A stretch of 64,000 bases of DNA from an uncultured Paracoccaceae bacterium. Its GTDB lineage: Bacteria; Pseudomonadota; Alphaproteobacteria; Rhodobacterales; Rhodobacteraceae. The notes under the pieces were generated by a model, which was not told the origin of the DNA, ran no database searches, and saw only the letters and a program-made list of their open reading frames with translations. Where the stretch lies: assembly GCA_947502145.1 (NCBI GenBank), contig CANMYO010000001.1, positions 1 to 64,000 on the forward strand. Reading direction: 5' to 3'. The position numbers were made by a program, and so were the translations under genes. Of the stretch, positions 1 to 7,968 are shown in pieces (position 1 is the first letter of the stretch; every line of letters starts with the position of its first letter).

Positions 1-38
1 AGATCGCTCATATCACCGCTCGATTTTCGACCGATGAA

Positions 39-320
39 TCACGTCACCATACGAAAATCAATGGGTCCTGACCCTAGGATATCATTGTAGGCACTTCCAA
101 GTCTGGGCGTTGGGTCCCAGCCGATAATCCCCGCGATCCTCAAGTACTCGACCACGTCGAGGCGACGTTCGTGCCCTTCATATTTGGCTACAAAGGACTG
201 CGGTTTATCGAGTGCTGAAGCAACTTCTTGTTGCGTAACACCAGCGTCCAGCCGAGCGGCTTTTAGCGCATCAACCAATGCCCTGTAATGTTCATCGTAG
301 ATGCTTTTCGACACATGCAC
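39..320 (-). CDS. XRE-family HTH transcriptional regulator
   Basis: A 93-residue protein that is mostly one helix-turn-helix of the Cro/C1 (XRE) family. Residues about 14-60 carry the usual pattern, with LKAARLDAGVTQQEVASALDK followed by the recognition-helix segment PQSFVAKYE. Short stand-alone XRE proteins of this kind normally act as DNA-binding repressors, often of themselves and of a divergent neighbour. The start is a GTG at 320. The next gene begins on the other strand at 445, and a perfect 19-bp palindrome at 367-385 lies between them, which suggests this protein controls both. The C-terminal 30 residues have no recognised domain. The family call is secure; the target is inferred. Confidence 0.85.
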   Translation of the reverse strand: MHVSKSIYDEHYRALVDALKAARLDAGVTQQEVASALDKPQSFVAKYEGHERRLDVVEYLRIAGIIGWDPTPRLGSAYNDILGSGPIDFRMVT

Positions 321-366
321 ATTCCGTTTGACCCAAAGTAGTCAAGTCGGTATGCAAATTTAGGAT

Positions 367-385
367 ATATCCCAACTTGGGATAT
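367..385. promoter_or_regulatory. Perfect palindrome, likely operator of the XRE regulator
   Basis: ATATCCCAACTTGGGATAT has two perfect 9-bp arms around one central base. It lies in the 124-bp gap between the divergent XRE gene and the gene starting at 445. A second shorter palindrome, ATCATATGAT, overlaps its right edge at 384-393. The size and position fit an operator for a dimeric XRE repressor. Binding is inferred. Confidence 0.55.
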
Positions 386-444
386 CATATGATCCGAAGT
401 GGCACTTTGTGTCACATCATAAAGGAATTGAAAGGCAGGAATCT

Positions 445-744
445 TTGAAACATCTATTTGCAAACACTTCGGTTGCAGTTTTTGCGTTGGCATCCACGGC
501 AGTTGCTCAAACCATTCAAGGTGCGCATGTCGGTTGCGTTTCTGAAGCAGCGCTCGATGAGTTCATTGATGCCGCAGTTGCCAAAGACACTCGGCAGCTC
601 CAGGCGCTTTCCGGAAGCGTGTGCATCTCCATAGAAGGCATGCAGTTCTCAGTGGTGGAAAGGGGCTGGAGCAAGAGCCAAGTCCGCGTCTATGGGAACG
701 GTCAGTCCGCGCTACTCTGGACAGTGTCTGAGGCAATCAAATGA
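445..744 (+). CDS. Small secreted protein of unknown function
   Basis: About 99 residues from a TTG at 445, chosen because AGGA lies just upstream and the product then begins as a clean signal peptide (KHLFANTSVAVFALASTAVAQ) with cleavage likely after AVA. An upstream GTG at 409 in the same frame is possible but would put twelve polar residues in front of the signal. The mature part has two cysteines (VGCVSEA and SVCISIEG) that could form a disulphide. No family is recognised. The stop overlaps the start of the next gene by 4 bp, so the two are probably translated together. The divergent XRE gene and the palindrome at 367-385 lie upstream. Confidence 0.6.
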   Translation: MKHLFANTSVAVFALASTAVAQTIQGAHVGCVSEAALDEFIDAAVAKDTRQLQALSGSVCISIEGMQFSVVERGWSKSQVRVYGNGQSALLWTVSEAIK

Positions 745-1163
745 GTGCTCAAACTCAGCGATCTCCAGATATAAGCACCCTTGGAATTTTGCTTTCAGCT
801 TTGTGGCTGACCCTGACGCCCTTTGCGGCTTCGGCAGACGTAAGGTCAGATGCAACGTCTGCGCTTGAAATGTGGTCCCCAACTGCTGTCAATTTTTCCA
901 ATGGAATCTTGACCGTTAACTTACCTCAACATCGGATCACGGAAGAGATCTATATGGCAGCGCTTTCCTTCGGAATTTGCCTTGGAACATTGACCGGCAA
1001 GGACTTTTCAAATGTCGGAGAATTTGTGCTCCTAAATCAAAGGGGAACCCAAGGTTTCGTCTATGAGCGTGGGGCATCTGACTGCGCTGCAGTACTCGAC
1101 GAAGAGCTACGGAGTATCAAGGATCAACGGCTTCACATTCTCGGAGCAACCCATTGGCACTAG
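741..1163 (+). CDS. Secreted protein of unknown function
   Basis: A 140-residue protein whose ATG overlaps the stop of the preceding gene (ATGA), so the two form an operon. Residues about 13-32 are a hydrophobic stretch ending in FAASA, typical of a signal peptide for periplasmic export. The mature protein has two cysteines, in FGICLGT and ASDCAAV. No conserved domain is recognised. The shared features with its neighbour (export signal, paired cysteines, coupling) suggest two partner periplasmic proteins, but no function can be assigned. Confidence 0.6.
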   Translation: MSAQTQRSPDISTLGILLSALWLTLTPFAASADVRSDATSALEMWSPTAVNFSNGILTVNLPQHRITEEIYMAALSFGICLGTLTGKDFSNVGEFVLLNQRGTQGFVYERGASDCAAVLDEELRSIKDQRLHILGATHWH

Positions 1164-1190
1164 CATATTTGTAGGAACGATGGGCTCGAG

Positions 1191-1592
1191 ATGGAAGCCA
1201 AAGAACTCCTGCGATTAGTCAAAGAGTTGGACGATAGTCAGCCACTGCACAAGAAACTTGAACGCGAGCTGAAAATTGGCCCGGGGTTTGGCCGTGCTCG
1301 CTACAAAACCCAGAAACAACATTGGATAAGTTGGCTGACCTATTATCACACGTCAGGCCCTTACGGTCGATTGGTACGTGATAGCACGCCTGCGGAGGTC
1401 GTCTACAATCGCGTGATGTGCCCGCCGATGGTGTTCTGGTTGGCAGAGGCATCAGGCGTTTCGCACGGGCCGCTACATGATGCCTTTGAGGCGGCATTAG
1501 ATGCAAGGCCTCAATGTGCATGTCAGTCCGCCGCCGTTCGACGATCAATCCCGTGGTGCGATGTTGAAAGGAACCTAGCAACATTTCGGTAA
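1191..1592 (+). CDS. Hypothetical protein
   Basis: A 133-residue, mostly polar protein with no signal peptide or membrane segment. It begins with a charged helix (MEAKELLRLVKELDD) and has an aromatic-rich centre (HWISWLTYYHTSGPYGR) followed by a segment ending YNRVMCPPMVFWLAEASGV. The C-terminal third contains several cysteines (CACQ, WCD). I do not recognise the family. It lies 27 bp after the secreted pair and on the same strand, so it may belong to the same transcript. The reading frame is plausible because of its length and clear start, but it could be an accessory ORFan. Confidence 0.45.
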   Translation: MEAKELLRLVKELDDSQPLHKKLERELKIGPGFGRARYKTQKQHWISWLTYYHTSGPYGRLVRDSTPAEVVYNRVMCPPMVFWLAEASGVSHGPLHDAFEAALDARPQCACQSAAVRRSIPWCDVERNLATFR

Positions 1593-1747
1593 ATTTTGTG
1601 CCTCGGCCGGGTTCGGCCCAGACCTGCCGTTCACCCGACTTGGCAGTTTCTGCAGTGCGGCCTGTCAGAGCCGCCGTTCGCTGCAAGTGCAAATTTTCAG
1701 GGACGTTGGAGATGTAGGTCGCTGGACCACATGCCGTTTACAAGATT

Positions 1748-2635
1748 TCAGCTTTTCGACTTTGAGCGCTTATTGACCAGTATGACGCCGGCAAAGATGA
1801 GCGCGGTGGCAACATAATCCAAAAGGACGATAACTTCCCCAAGAAACAACGCGCCCAGAAAGAGAGCGACGACAGGCGGGACGTAGGTAAGCGCCGATGC
1901 ACGCACTGCACCAAGCTTGCCAATGACGTAGTAGTACAGGACGTAGGCCAACCCAGTTCCGAGGAAACCAAGTCCAAAAACAAGAACCGCGAATGAAGTC
2001 GGATCATTGGTAAGCGTACCAAGCCCGGTCATATCGGTCACCGCCAGCAAAATCAGGGTCGCAAACCCTAGCTGGTATGTTGTGAGTGCGGCAGGAGGTA
2101 GGTCGAGCGGTGTGACGAACTTGCGGGCATAGACAAAGGACACACCCAGGCTGAACGACCCGAGCACCATCCAAAGAACCCCCAAGAGATAGCTATCACC
2201 GAGCCCCCCCGATAGTGGCTTTGCGATCAAGGTCACGCCAATCAATCCGACAAGCAGACCCAAAACCCGATTGGTGGTGAGCTTTTCTTCCGGCAGGAAC
2301 AGCACCGCTGCAAGCAGCGAGAAGAGTGGAATTGATGCACTAACCGCGCCTGCCAATCCGGATTGCAACAGCGCCGTGCCTTCGGCGAAGCCGTAAAAAT
2401 AGAGCGCGGCAGCAAGGCAGGCCATCACGATGAAATGCAGGCTATGCTCTATATGCGACAGCTTTAACTGTCCCGTGATCAATGCGTAGGCAGCGACTGT
2501 CAAAAACCCTGCAACCACCCTCACCAACACGACCTGCATGGGCGTCACTGCGTCGGTTGACCACTTGATGAACACAAAATTGGTGCCCCAGATCAGCCCA
2601 AGGAGAAGCCAGGCCAACCCGGCGCGATTGATCAT
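1748..2635 (-). CDS. EamA/DMT-family transporter
   Basis: A 295-residue integral membrane protein of the drug/metabolite transporter superfamily. It has about ten hydrophobic segments in two repeated EamA halves, with the diagnostic start GLIWGTNFVFIKWSTDAV in the first half and the second half from about residue 150. Members export amino acids, metabolites or drugs from the cytoplasm. The start at 2635 (MINRAG) was preferred to 2674 because the longer form would overlap the marR gene just upstream. The marR stop lies 13 bp before it, so the two are one operon and the MarR protein probably controls this exporter. The substrate is unknown. Confidence 0.85.
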   Translation of the reverse strand: MINRAGLAWLLLGLIWGTNFVFIKWSTDAVTPMQVVLVRVVAGFLTVAAYALITGQLKLSHIEHSLHFIVMACLAAALYFYGFAEGTALLQSGLAGAVSASIPLFSLLAAVLFLPEEKLTTNRVLGLLVGLIGVTLIAKPLSGGLGDSYLLGVLWMVLGSFSLGVSFVYARKFVTPLDLPPAALTTYQLGFATLILLAVTDMTGLGTLTNDPTSFAVLVFGLGFLGTGLAYVLYYYVIGKLGAVRASALTYVPPVVALFLGALFLGEVIVLLDYVATALIFAGVILVNKRSKSKS

Positions 2636-2648
2636 GGAGTGTCTCACG

Positions 2649-3059
2649 TTAAGCTGACAGTTTTGCAATTGCATTCAAGGTGCGCTGAAATTCTGGGGCA
2701 TCGGTCAGCGCAACCTCGTTCAGAACGCGCTCTTGCGCCTTTGCCCAAAAGGGCATCACGCGCGCGACTGTACTGTGCCCCTCAACGGTGAGCTTCGCGA
2801 CTTTCGACTTCCCTTTAGGAGCGCTTTCGACACGAACGGCTCCGCTTTCAATCAGTGGTTCTATCGTGCGGTAGAGCGACGTGCGTTCCATCGCGAGATC
2901 ATCGGCCAGTCGCGATAAGGCGAGTGGTCCTTGGCGTTCCAGAGCCCTCAATATGGAGAGTTGCACGATGCTGACGCCCGTTTCAGACAATGCATCCTGG
3001 TAGTGTCGGAACAGAACACGATTTGCCTTTCTGACGGCAGTGAAGATGCATTGATCCAT
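2649..3059 (-). CDS. MarR-family transcriptional regulator
   Basis: A 136-residue winged-helix protein of the MarR family. The recognition helix is in the segment PLALSRLADDLAMERTSLYRTIEPLIESG (about residues 46-74), followed by the wing with KGKSKVAKLT. MarR proteins act as dimers and usually repress an adjacent efflux gene until a small ligand is bound. It is the first gene of an operon with the DMT exporter. A perfect 14-bp palindrome at 3087-3100, about 30 bp upstream of the start, is the obvious candidate operator. The family is clear; the ligand is not. Confidence 0.88.
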   Translation of the reverse strand: MDQCIFTAVRKANRVLFRHYQDALSETGVSIVQLSILRALERQGPLALSRLADDLAMERTSLYRTIEPLIESGAVRVESAPKGKSKVAKLTVEGHSTVARVMPFWAKAQERVLNEVALTDAPEFQRTLNAIAKLSA

Positions 3060-3086
3060 GGCTGATCCACAACGATGTGACTACAT

Positions 3087-3100
3087 GATGTAATTACATC
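3087..3100. promoter_or_regulatory. Palindrome upstream of marR, likely MarR operator
   Basis: GATGTAATTACATC is a perfect 14-bp inverted repeat 27 bp upstream of the marR start, in an AT-rich patch. A partial copy (GATGTGACTACATG) lies directly before it at 3074-3087, so two adjacent half-related sites may exist. This arrangement is usual for autoregulated MarR genes. Binding is inferred. Confidence 0.5.
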
Positions 3101-3289
3101 TAATGAAGTACACTTTGCAAGCTCCGTAAACTCCAGAAGGAGAAAGCCCAACGACTGTGTGCAGGTCAACGGCGCAACCGGGCTTCCAAGGACGGCCCAA
3201 ACCGGCCTTTGGTCCAGGGACCAAGATGCTGCGCTTGCATCCCGCTTTGCTGTCATTTGCCGCATCGAGAAAACCTAGGCTTCTCGACA

Positions 3290-6200
3290 TCACTCGAACC
3301 TTTGCTCGTCATCTCTGTCTCTTTGCGCCTCGCGGTCTCGCTCTTCGCGTTCCATCTTCCTTAGCTTTGGCACCACCTCCGCTAGGTATTCCGCCACCGA
3401 CGGAATGCCCTCCTCGGAGATTGCTTCAAGCGCCGTTATCCGCTGGCCAACTATGTTTGCGCGACTACCAGACCAGCTCATTGGAGCGATGTGACCAACG
3501 AATACCGAGAGCACCTCGACCGGGTTCGGCGAGGCCGTGATCAGCGCCAAACCTTGTTCCGTTAGATTATCATTTCCACCATCGCGACTACTTCCAAATG
3601 GCGAAATGGATCGGGCAACCAAACTCCAAGCCGAGGCGTCGCCCGCGTTTTCGCACCAAGCAACAAGATCGGTTGGTTCAATTTCCGAAAGTGGGTTCTC
3701 GAAGTGCGAGCTTCCTTCAAAGGCACGGAAACGCTTGTAATCCTTGATCTCACCTTGGAGAAGAGCACGTGTCAGGAATGGGTCGTACAAGAACTTGACT
3801 ATAGTGGCGACGGCAGAGTCGAACTGATAGTAGTGCATTGCGGCCCCGTCTTCCGGGTCGAACAGACTGTCAAGCAGCTCTCCAATCGCAGCTTCTTCAC
3901 AATCGTATCTGAGGCAGTGCCCGAGGACTTTGGTCAGTCGATAGTCACCATTCCCGCCCGGATCGTTGTCATGTTCAAGCAAGTGCTTTGCGGCCGCCCG
4001 AAGAGCTACGCTGCGCAAGCCTATTCCGAGCAACTCCTCAGTGTCCTCTTTATCGTGAAGTCTCATGGAGAGCCCTTCCAAAAGAGCCCGCTCGCCACCT
4101 TCCTTCGTCACCATTACACTTGCGACCTGTTCCGCTCTAGCCGAACCCCCATCTTGATATTCGTCCCGCCACAGCAGTACTTCGAACCCATGGGGATTGT
4201 CCGTATCGCGGAGCGCCGCCAAGCAGCGTTCGAAATCCTGATCGAAGAAGCTACCTTGCGGATGGAGCATCACGATGATTGGGCGGAGCAATTCGTCAGA
4301 GGCGGCTTCATCTAGCAGTGTAGCGGTCAAGGCCTGATCGGTAGTGGAAATTTCATTCAACGCACCACAGAGAACACCATAGTTAAAGTGCTTTGTATCG
4401 AGCGACTTGAGGCCGCCGACGAGTATTTCCCATGTAGATCGACAATCCGAAGAGCACCGTATCAGGCCTTCTCCAAATGGTAATAGATAGGGAGCCCAAC
4501 CCGGGTTGAACAAGCGATGGGCTTGCTCCTCAAGCATCCCATCAGACTGGCGACAGCGGCAACCCAAGATCCGCGCCTTTTCACCCAATCGCTTGCGAGA
4601 TGCTTCAAATTTTGAAGGCTCCTCAGGATCGAAGTCCTCGTCCAGCGACCACATATCGTTGCCCGGGTCAATGACGAGAGCTTCGATTTCAGAAAGCAAG
4701 TCTTGCGGAGCGAGTTTCTCTTCCAAAGACGCAAGGAGCGCCGCTCCATCTTCATCTCGTTTCTCTTCTGAAACCCGTCGATAGTCAAAGTACAGCGCAG
4801 ATCGCACCGCGTGCCATCCTTCAACCCAAGGCAGCTTGTCGTTCACGGCATTTGAAACATCGATTATTTCGGCACGAAGGTCGGGGTAACGCCAAAGCCC
4901 GCGAAAGTTTGCGGCGAGGAGCTTTCTGCCCAATTTCGAGATTGTTTCAGAGTTGGATTGGGAGGCGTCAAAAGCGATGCCGATGAAGATTCTAAACCAT
5001 TCAAGCCGCTCCTCGAAGCTTGGGCTGTACCCATAGTCCCGTGGTCGAGCCCCAAATTCGAACGAGTTGGTGCTTGACCAACGGCTGGCCTCAAGTGCCG
5101 AGTCCAAGAGTTCGGCCCCAATCTGGACGCGCGTCTCGTTGTCGGAGACCAGCGCAGCTCGAACGATTTCCGCCCTTTGGGCAGTAGTTGCATGAGTTCC
5201 AGATAGGTACGCTTGGAACAAACCCTTTAGCTTACCTCTAACGCTATCATGGTTGTTGTCCGGGTCTTCATGGTCCGCCACCACAAGCAATGCAGCAACA
5301 GCGCGTTCAAAGAACTCAGGGTAATATGCAAGTCCCACCAATATGCTAAGCGCGACCGACCTAAATGAGTCTCGTGGCTCAAATGATGCCAAGGTTTCAG
5401 GATTTGCAAATGAAGCCTCCACCAACTCGAGTGCGCGAGCCGGAGAAACAGGTGCAATGTGCATCAGGAGTTCTCGACCGTGCTCGTTCAAAGCTGACAA
5501 ATCGGACAGGAGGCCTCCCTCGGATACCCATCCGTCTACAATTTCTACCGCAATAGGGTGCTCGTGTAGGAAGCCAAGGCGGCGTCCAAAGGATTTCAAA
5601 AGGCGCGCGCTTGCCTTTCGCTCAAAGGTGTCTGTGAGTTGATCAAGTGGAATATTGCTTAGGGCCTCGGAAGCTAGCCGGTTGGCAACCGCGTGTGGCA
5701 GGACGGCTCGCCAGCGCGACCTCTTCTGCGCAACTTGCCGATCAACGAGAGTTTGAGTTGCGCGATGCATTCGGAGCCTAGACTGCTCACACAGCGCGCC
5801 CAGAAGCGCTAGTTCATCCACTCCTTCTTCGTCACTTTCGATTGAGAAAGAGTACACCAACGAAAGAGCTTCGGCTTGTTCTTTGAGACCAGAGTCAAGG
5901 TCGTGCCTTTGATAAAACAGACGATTGAAGAGTTCTTCGTCCGACAACCGACCAAGCGTCTCATCAATTGGCGCGGCATCAGCGATCGCGATTGCGAGCC
6001 GAGCGTTTCCCTCTGAAAACTCTGCAATCTTTGCGGCGTTCACATTGCCTAGTTCGGGAAACCTTCTAAGGAGCAACTTCTCCGCAATTTGCGGTCCGTA
6101 GGCCTCCAACTGTACCACTTCTGTAGTTTGTGGCTTATCCTCACGGATATCATACTCGACCGTAATCAGCCGGAGGGAATTCTCTTGCTTGGAGAGCCTC

Positions 6201-7135
6201 GACGCCAGCGAATTGTGTAGGTCAGAGGCGCAATTGTCCAAGACGACAGTGGCGGAAACGCGCTGCGCTATCATTGCGTCGACTAGGGCGCGAGCAGATG
6301 GTTCCGGTTCGTCACCGATATCTGCGTAGATCACTGAGGTACGGTCCAAAGGAGTGTCGCCTACCCCGTCCTCAAAAAGCGCCTGCACGAAGCGAGACTT
6401 ACCAACACCTGAAAGGCCGGTGATCCTGATTGATTTTCGTGAAGCGTCGGTTAGCCGCCGAACACCGTCGATGGCCTCGCCAAGCTGTAATGGCTGTCGG
6501 GAAGTTGAGGGAACGACCACTCTAACTCCATCGTCCAATAATAGGTCGTCGTTCGCGTCCGCTGGAGTGGCGCTCCACCTCCCAAACGGACGCCAGCCAG
6601 CAAGAGGTCTGCCGACAACCTCCCGAACCCAAATCTGGACTGCAGGGTGCTGGCGCAGCCATAGGTGGAGGCGAGAACAGTCGTAGTAGTCCACATGGAT
6701 CGCATCGGAATTATCCAGACCTTCTAAGGCTTCGGTCATGGCATCGATACGGCGCTGGTACATCGGTGGAGAGCAGTCCTCGGTCGAAGCAATGATGTAA
6801 GAGCCACCGTTTTCAACGAGTTCATGAATGACGGGTTTCGGCGTGCCTTCCGAAAGCATCTCACCCAAAATTTCGGCACGTGCCATGCTTTTGGCCTTGG
6901 CCTGAAACACGTTGTCGGCCCTCGGGATAAAATCTCCTTCAAAGCCCTCTCGGGTTACCGAAACCCTGACATCGACGCCTCCATCAGGCGCTGTCAACGA
7001 TCCTGACCATCTTACATCACGCAAAAAACCACCGCGCGCGGATAGTTCCGCTTCGCATAATCTGGCCACGAGTTCCTCGAGCTGACCGTCGTCTAGATGC
7101 CCGAGTTCGTCTTTGCTTGGTTCAAAAATCGGCAA
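3290..7135 (-). CDS. Avs-like protein: nuclease-like N terminus, STAND NTPase, helical repeats
   Basis: A 1281-residue protein in three parts. Residues about 15-90 look like an Mrr-type PD-(D/E)XK nuclease: an acidic helix (QLEELVARLCEAEL), then D55 in APDGGVDVRV, then FQAK with Q78 and K80. Residues about 235-400 are a P-loop NTPase with Walker A GLSGVGKSR (240-248) and Walker B VVLDN (297-301). The remaining 850 or so residues are almost all helical with no catalytic signature, as in the sensor arms of STAND proteins. Nuclease-STAND-sensor is the plan of antiviral Avs proteins, in which the arm recognises a phage protein and the complex then cuts DNA. It stands alone in an accessory segment beside tRNA-Phe. 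Assignment to any numbered Avs type is not possible by eye. A conflict-related restriction ATPase is the main alternative. Confidence 0.7.
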   Translation of the reverse strand: MPIFEPSKDELGHLDDGQLEELVARLCEAELSARGGFLRDVRWSGSLTAPDGGVDVRVSVTREGFEGDFIPRADNVFQAKAKSMARAEILGEMLSEGTPKPVIHELVENGGSYIIASTEDCSPPMYQRRIDAMTEALEGLDNSDAIHVDYYDCSRLHLWLRQHPAVQIWVREVVGRPLAGWRPFGRWSATPADANDDLLLDDGVRVVVPSTSRQPLQLGEAIDGVRRLTDASRKSIRITGLSGVGKSRFVQALFEDGVGDTPLDRTSVIYADIGDEPEPSARALVDAMIAQRVSATVVLDNCASDLHNSLASRLSKQENSLRLITVEYDIREDKPQTTEVVQLEAYGPQIAEKLLLRRFPELGNVNAAKIAEFSEGNARLAIAIADAAPIDETLGRLSDEELFNRLFYQRHDLDSGLKEQAEALSLVYSFSIESDEEGVDELALLGALCEQSRLRMHRATQTLVDRQVAQKRSRWRAVLPHAVANRLASEALSNIPLDQLTDTFERKASARLLKSFGRRLGFLHEHPIAVEIVDGWVSEGGLLSDLSALNEHGRELLMHIAPVSPARALELVEASFANPETLASFEPRDSFRSVALSILVGLAYYPEFFERAVAALLVVADHEDPDNNHDSVRGKLKGLFQAYLSGTHATTAQRAEIVRAALVSDNETRVQIGAELLDSALEASRWSSTNSFEFGARPRDYGYSPSFEERLEWFRIFIGIAFDASQSNSETISKLGRKLLAANFRGLWRYPDLRAEIIDVSNAVNDKLPWVEGWHAVRSALYFDYRRVSEEKRDEDGAALLASLEEKLAPQDLLSEIEALVIDPGNDMWSLDEDFDPEEPSKFEASRKRLGEKARILGCRCRQSDGMLEEQAHRLFNPGWAPYLLPFGEGLIRCSSDCRSTWEILVGGLKSLDTKHFNYGVLCGALNEISTTDQALTATLLDEAASDELLRPIIVMLHPQGSFFDQDFERCLAALRDTDNPHGFEVLLWRDEYQDGGSARAEQVASVMVTKEGGERALLEGLSMRLHDKEDTEELLGIGLRSVALRAAAKHLLEHDNDPGGNGDYRLTKVLGHCLRYDCEEAAIGELLDSLFDPEDGAAMHYYQFDSAVATIVKFLYDPFLTRALLQGEIKDYKRFRAFEGSSHFENPLSEIEPTDLVAWCENAGDASAWSLVARSISPFGSSRDGGNDNLTEQGLALITASPNPVEVLSVFVGHIAPMSWSGSRANIVGQRITALEAISEEGIPSVAEYLAEVVPKLRKMEREERDREAQRDRDDEQRFE

Positions 7136-7504
7136 TGCGAATCCAACTTTTCTCGCATGTCACTTGGACTTCGCAAAGAATACTAGCGAGCGAACATTTG
7201 AAGAACAAGGACTGCCCAGCCCAGCATCTAGGTAAACTACTTCAGTGAACCCTGACATCATAGCAACCCGCAAGGTGTCCTGAATTGGACTTGCACTTTG
7301 ATCAATCCGAGAAGGTCTGCTTACAGCCCGCACTATGTCTCAAGTCGCACCTGCAGCGAATGTCCGGTTCCCGCCCATTTCAGCAAAAGCCAAGAATTTG
7401 CTTCAAATGACTGCTAGCGTTGCCTAAGGGGTGGATCAACGGGTGGACAGATTTAGGTCAAACCCCGTTAAGGCGTTAATAATTATTAACTTTCTTAAGA
7501 ATAG
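7136..7504. other. Gene-free boundary between accessory segment and tRNA-Phe
   Basis: This 369-bp stretch has no convincing ORF. It contains the upstream region of the Avs-like gene and, next to the tRNA, a 16-bp perfect palindrome at 7475-7490. The right end is noticeably AT-rich compared with the genes to the right. No integrase gene or duplicated tRNA end was seen in it. Confidence 0.5.
7475..7490. repeat. 16-bp perfect AT-rich palindrome beside tRNA-Phe
   Basis: GTTAATAATTATTAAC reads the same on both strands and lies 14 bp beyond the encoded CCA end of tRNA-Phe. A six-base palindrome, CTTAAG, follows at 7494-7499. It has no GC stem or T-run, so it is not a standard terminator. It could be a protein-binding site or part of an old integration boundary. 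Confidence 0.45.
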
Positions 7505-7579
7505 TGGTGCCCGGGGGCGGAATCGAACCACCGACACGAGGATTTTCAATCCACTGCTCTACCCCTGAGCTACCCGGGC
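7505..7579 (-). tRNA. tRNA-Phe (GAA)
   Basis: On the minus strand the sequence folds as a complete cloverleaf: acceptor GCCCGGG paired with CCCGGGC, D arm GCTC-GAGC, anticodon loop TTGAAAA with anticodon GAA, T arm with GGTTCGATTCC, discriminator A and an encoded CCA at 7505-7507. One T-T mismatch is present in the anticodon stem. It follows yacG on the same strand, the normal Rhodobacteraceae order. The accessory region at 1-7504 begins at its 3' end. Confidence 0.97.
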
Positions 7580-7797
7580 ATGGGGACGGTGTGTTCCGTC
7601 GGGTAGCGGCGTTTTAGTGGTAGCGGCGGGGGGTGTCCAGCGCGAAATGCAGCCGTGATCGACGATCTTTTTACAGCTGTGCTTATCAGGTTATTGACGC
7701 ATCGAACGGCCAAAATGCAGCATGCACAACCCATGCACATCCTGCCAACAACCCATGCAGACGAAAGTGTGAACGCCGATTAACCAAGGGGCCAACG

Positions 7798-7968
7798 TCA
7801 GTGCGGACGGGGCGTTTCGGGATCGTTCAGATCTTCGTCTTCAACCGGTTCGGCGGGAACCGCGTAACCGCCATTCAGCCAGCGCGCCAAATCTACATCA
7901 GCACAGCGTTTTGAGCAAAACGGCTTGAACGCCGCAACGGTATCGCGGGCACAGATCGGACACGTCAT
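7798..7968 (-). CDS. yacG: DNA gyrase inhibitor YacG
   Basis: A 56-residue zinc-ribbon protein. It has the two cysteine pairs CPIC (residues 3-6) and FCSKRC (17-22) and then the family signature [16 protein letters not shown]. YacG binds the GyrB subunit of DNA gyrase and inhibits its supercoiling activity. The acidic C-terminal tail ([12 protein letters not shown]) is also typical. The ATG at 7968 overlaps the stop of the upstream RNase gene by 4 bp (ATGA), so it is translationally coupled to rng. The length matches the family. Confidence 0.95.
   Translation of the reverse strand: MTCPICARDTVAAFKPFCSKRCADVDLARWLNGGYAVPAEPVEDEDLNDPETPRPH

Noticed and set aside
7729-7759. Repeat array with ACCCATGCA
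   Set aside because: Only two copies, with no regular spacers; not a CRISPR array.
7633-7914. 93-codon plus-strand frame between tRNA-Phe and yacG
   Set aside because: It overlaps yacG on the other strand and has no recognisable product; yacG has full family motifs.
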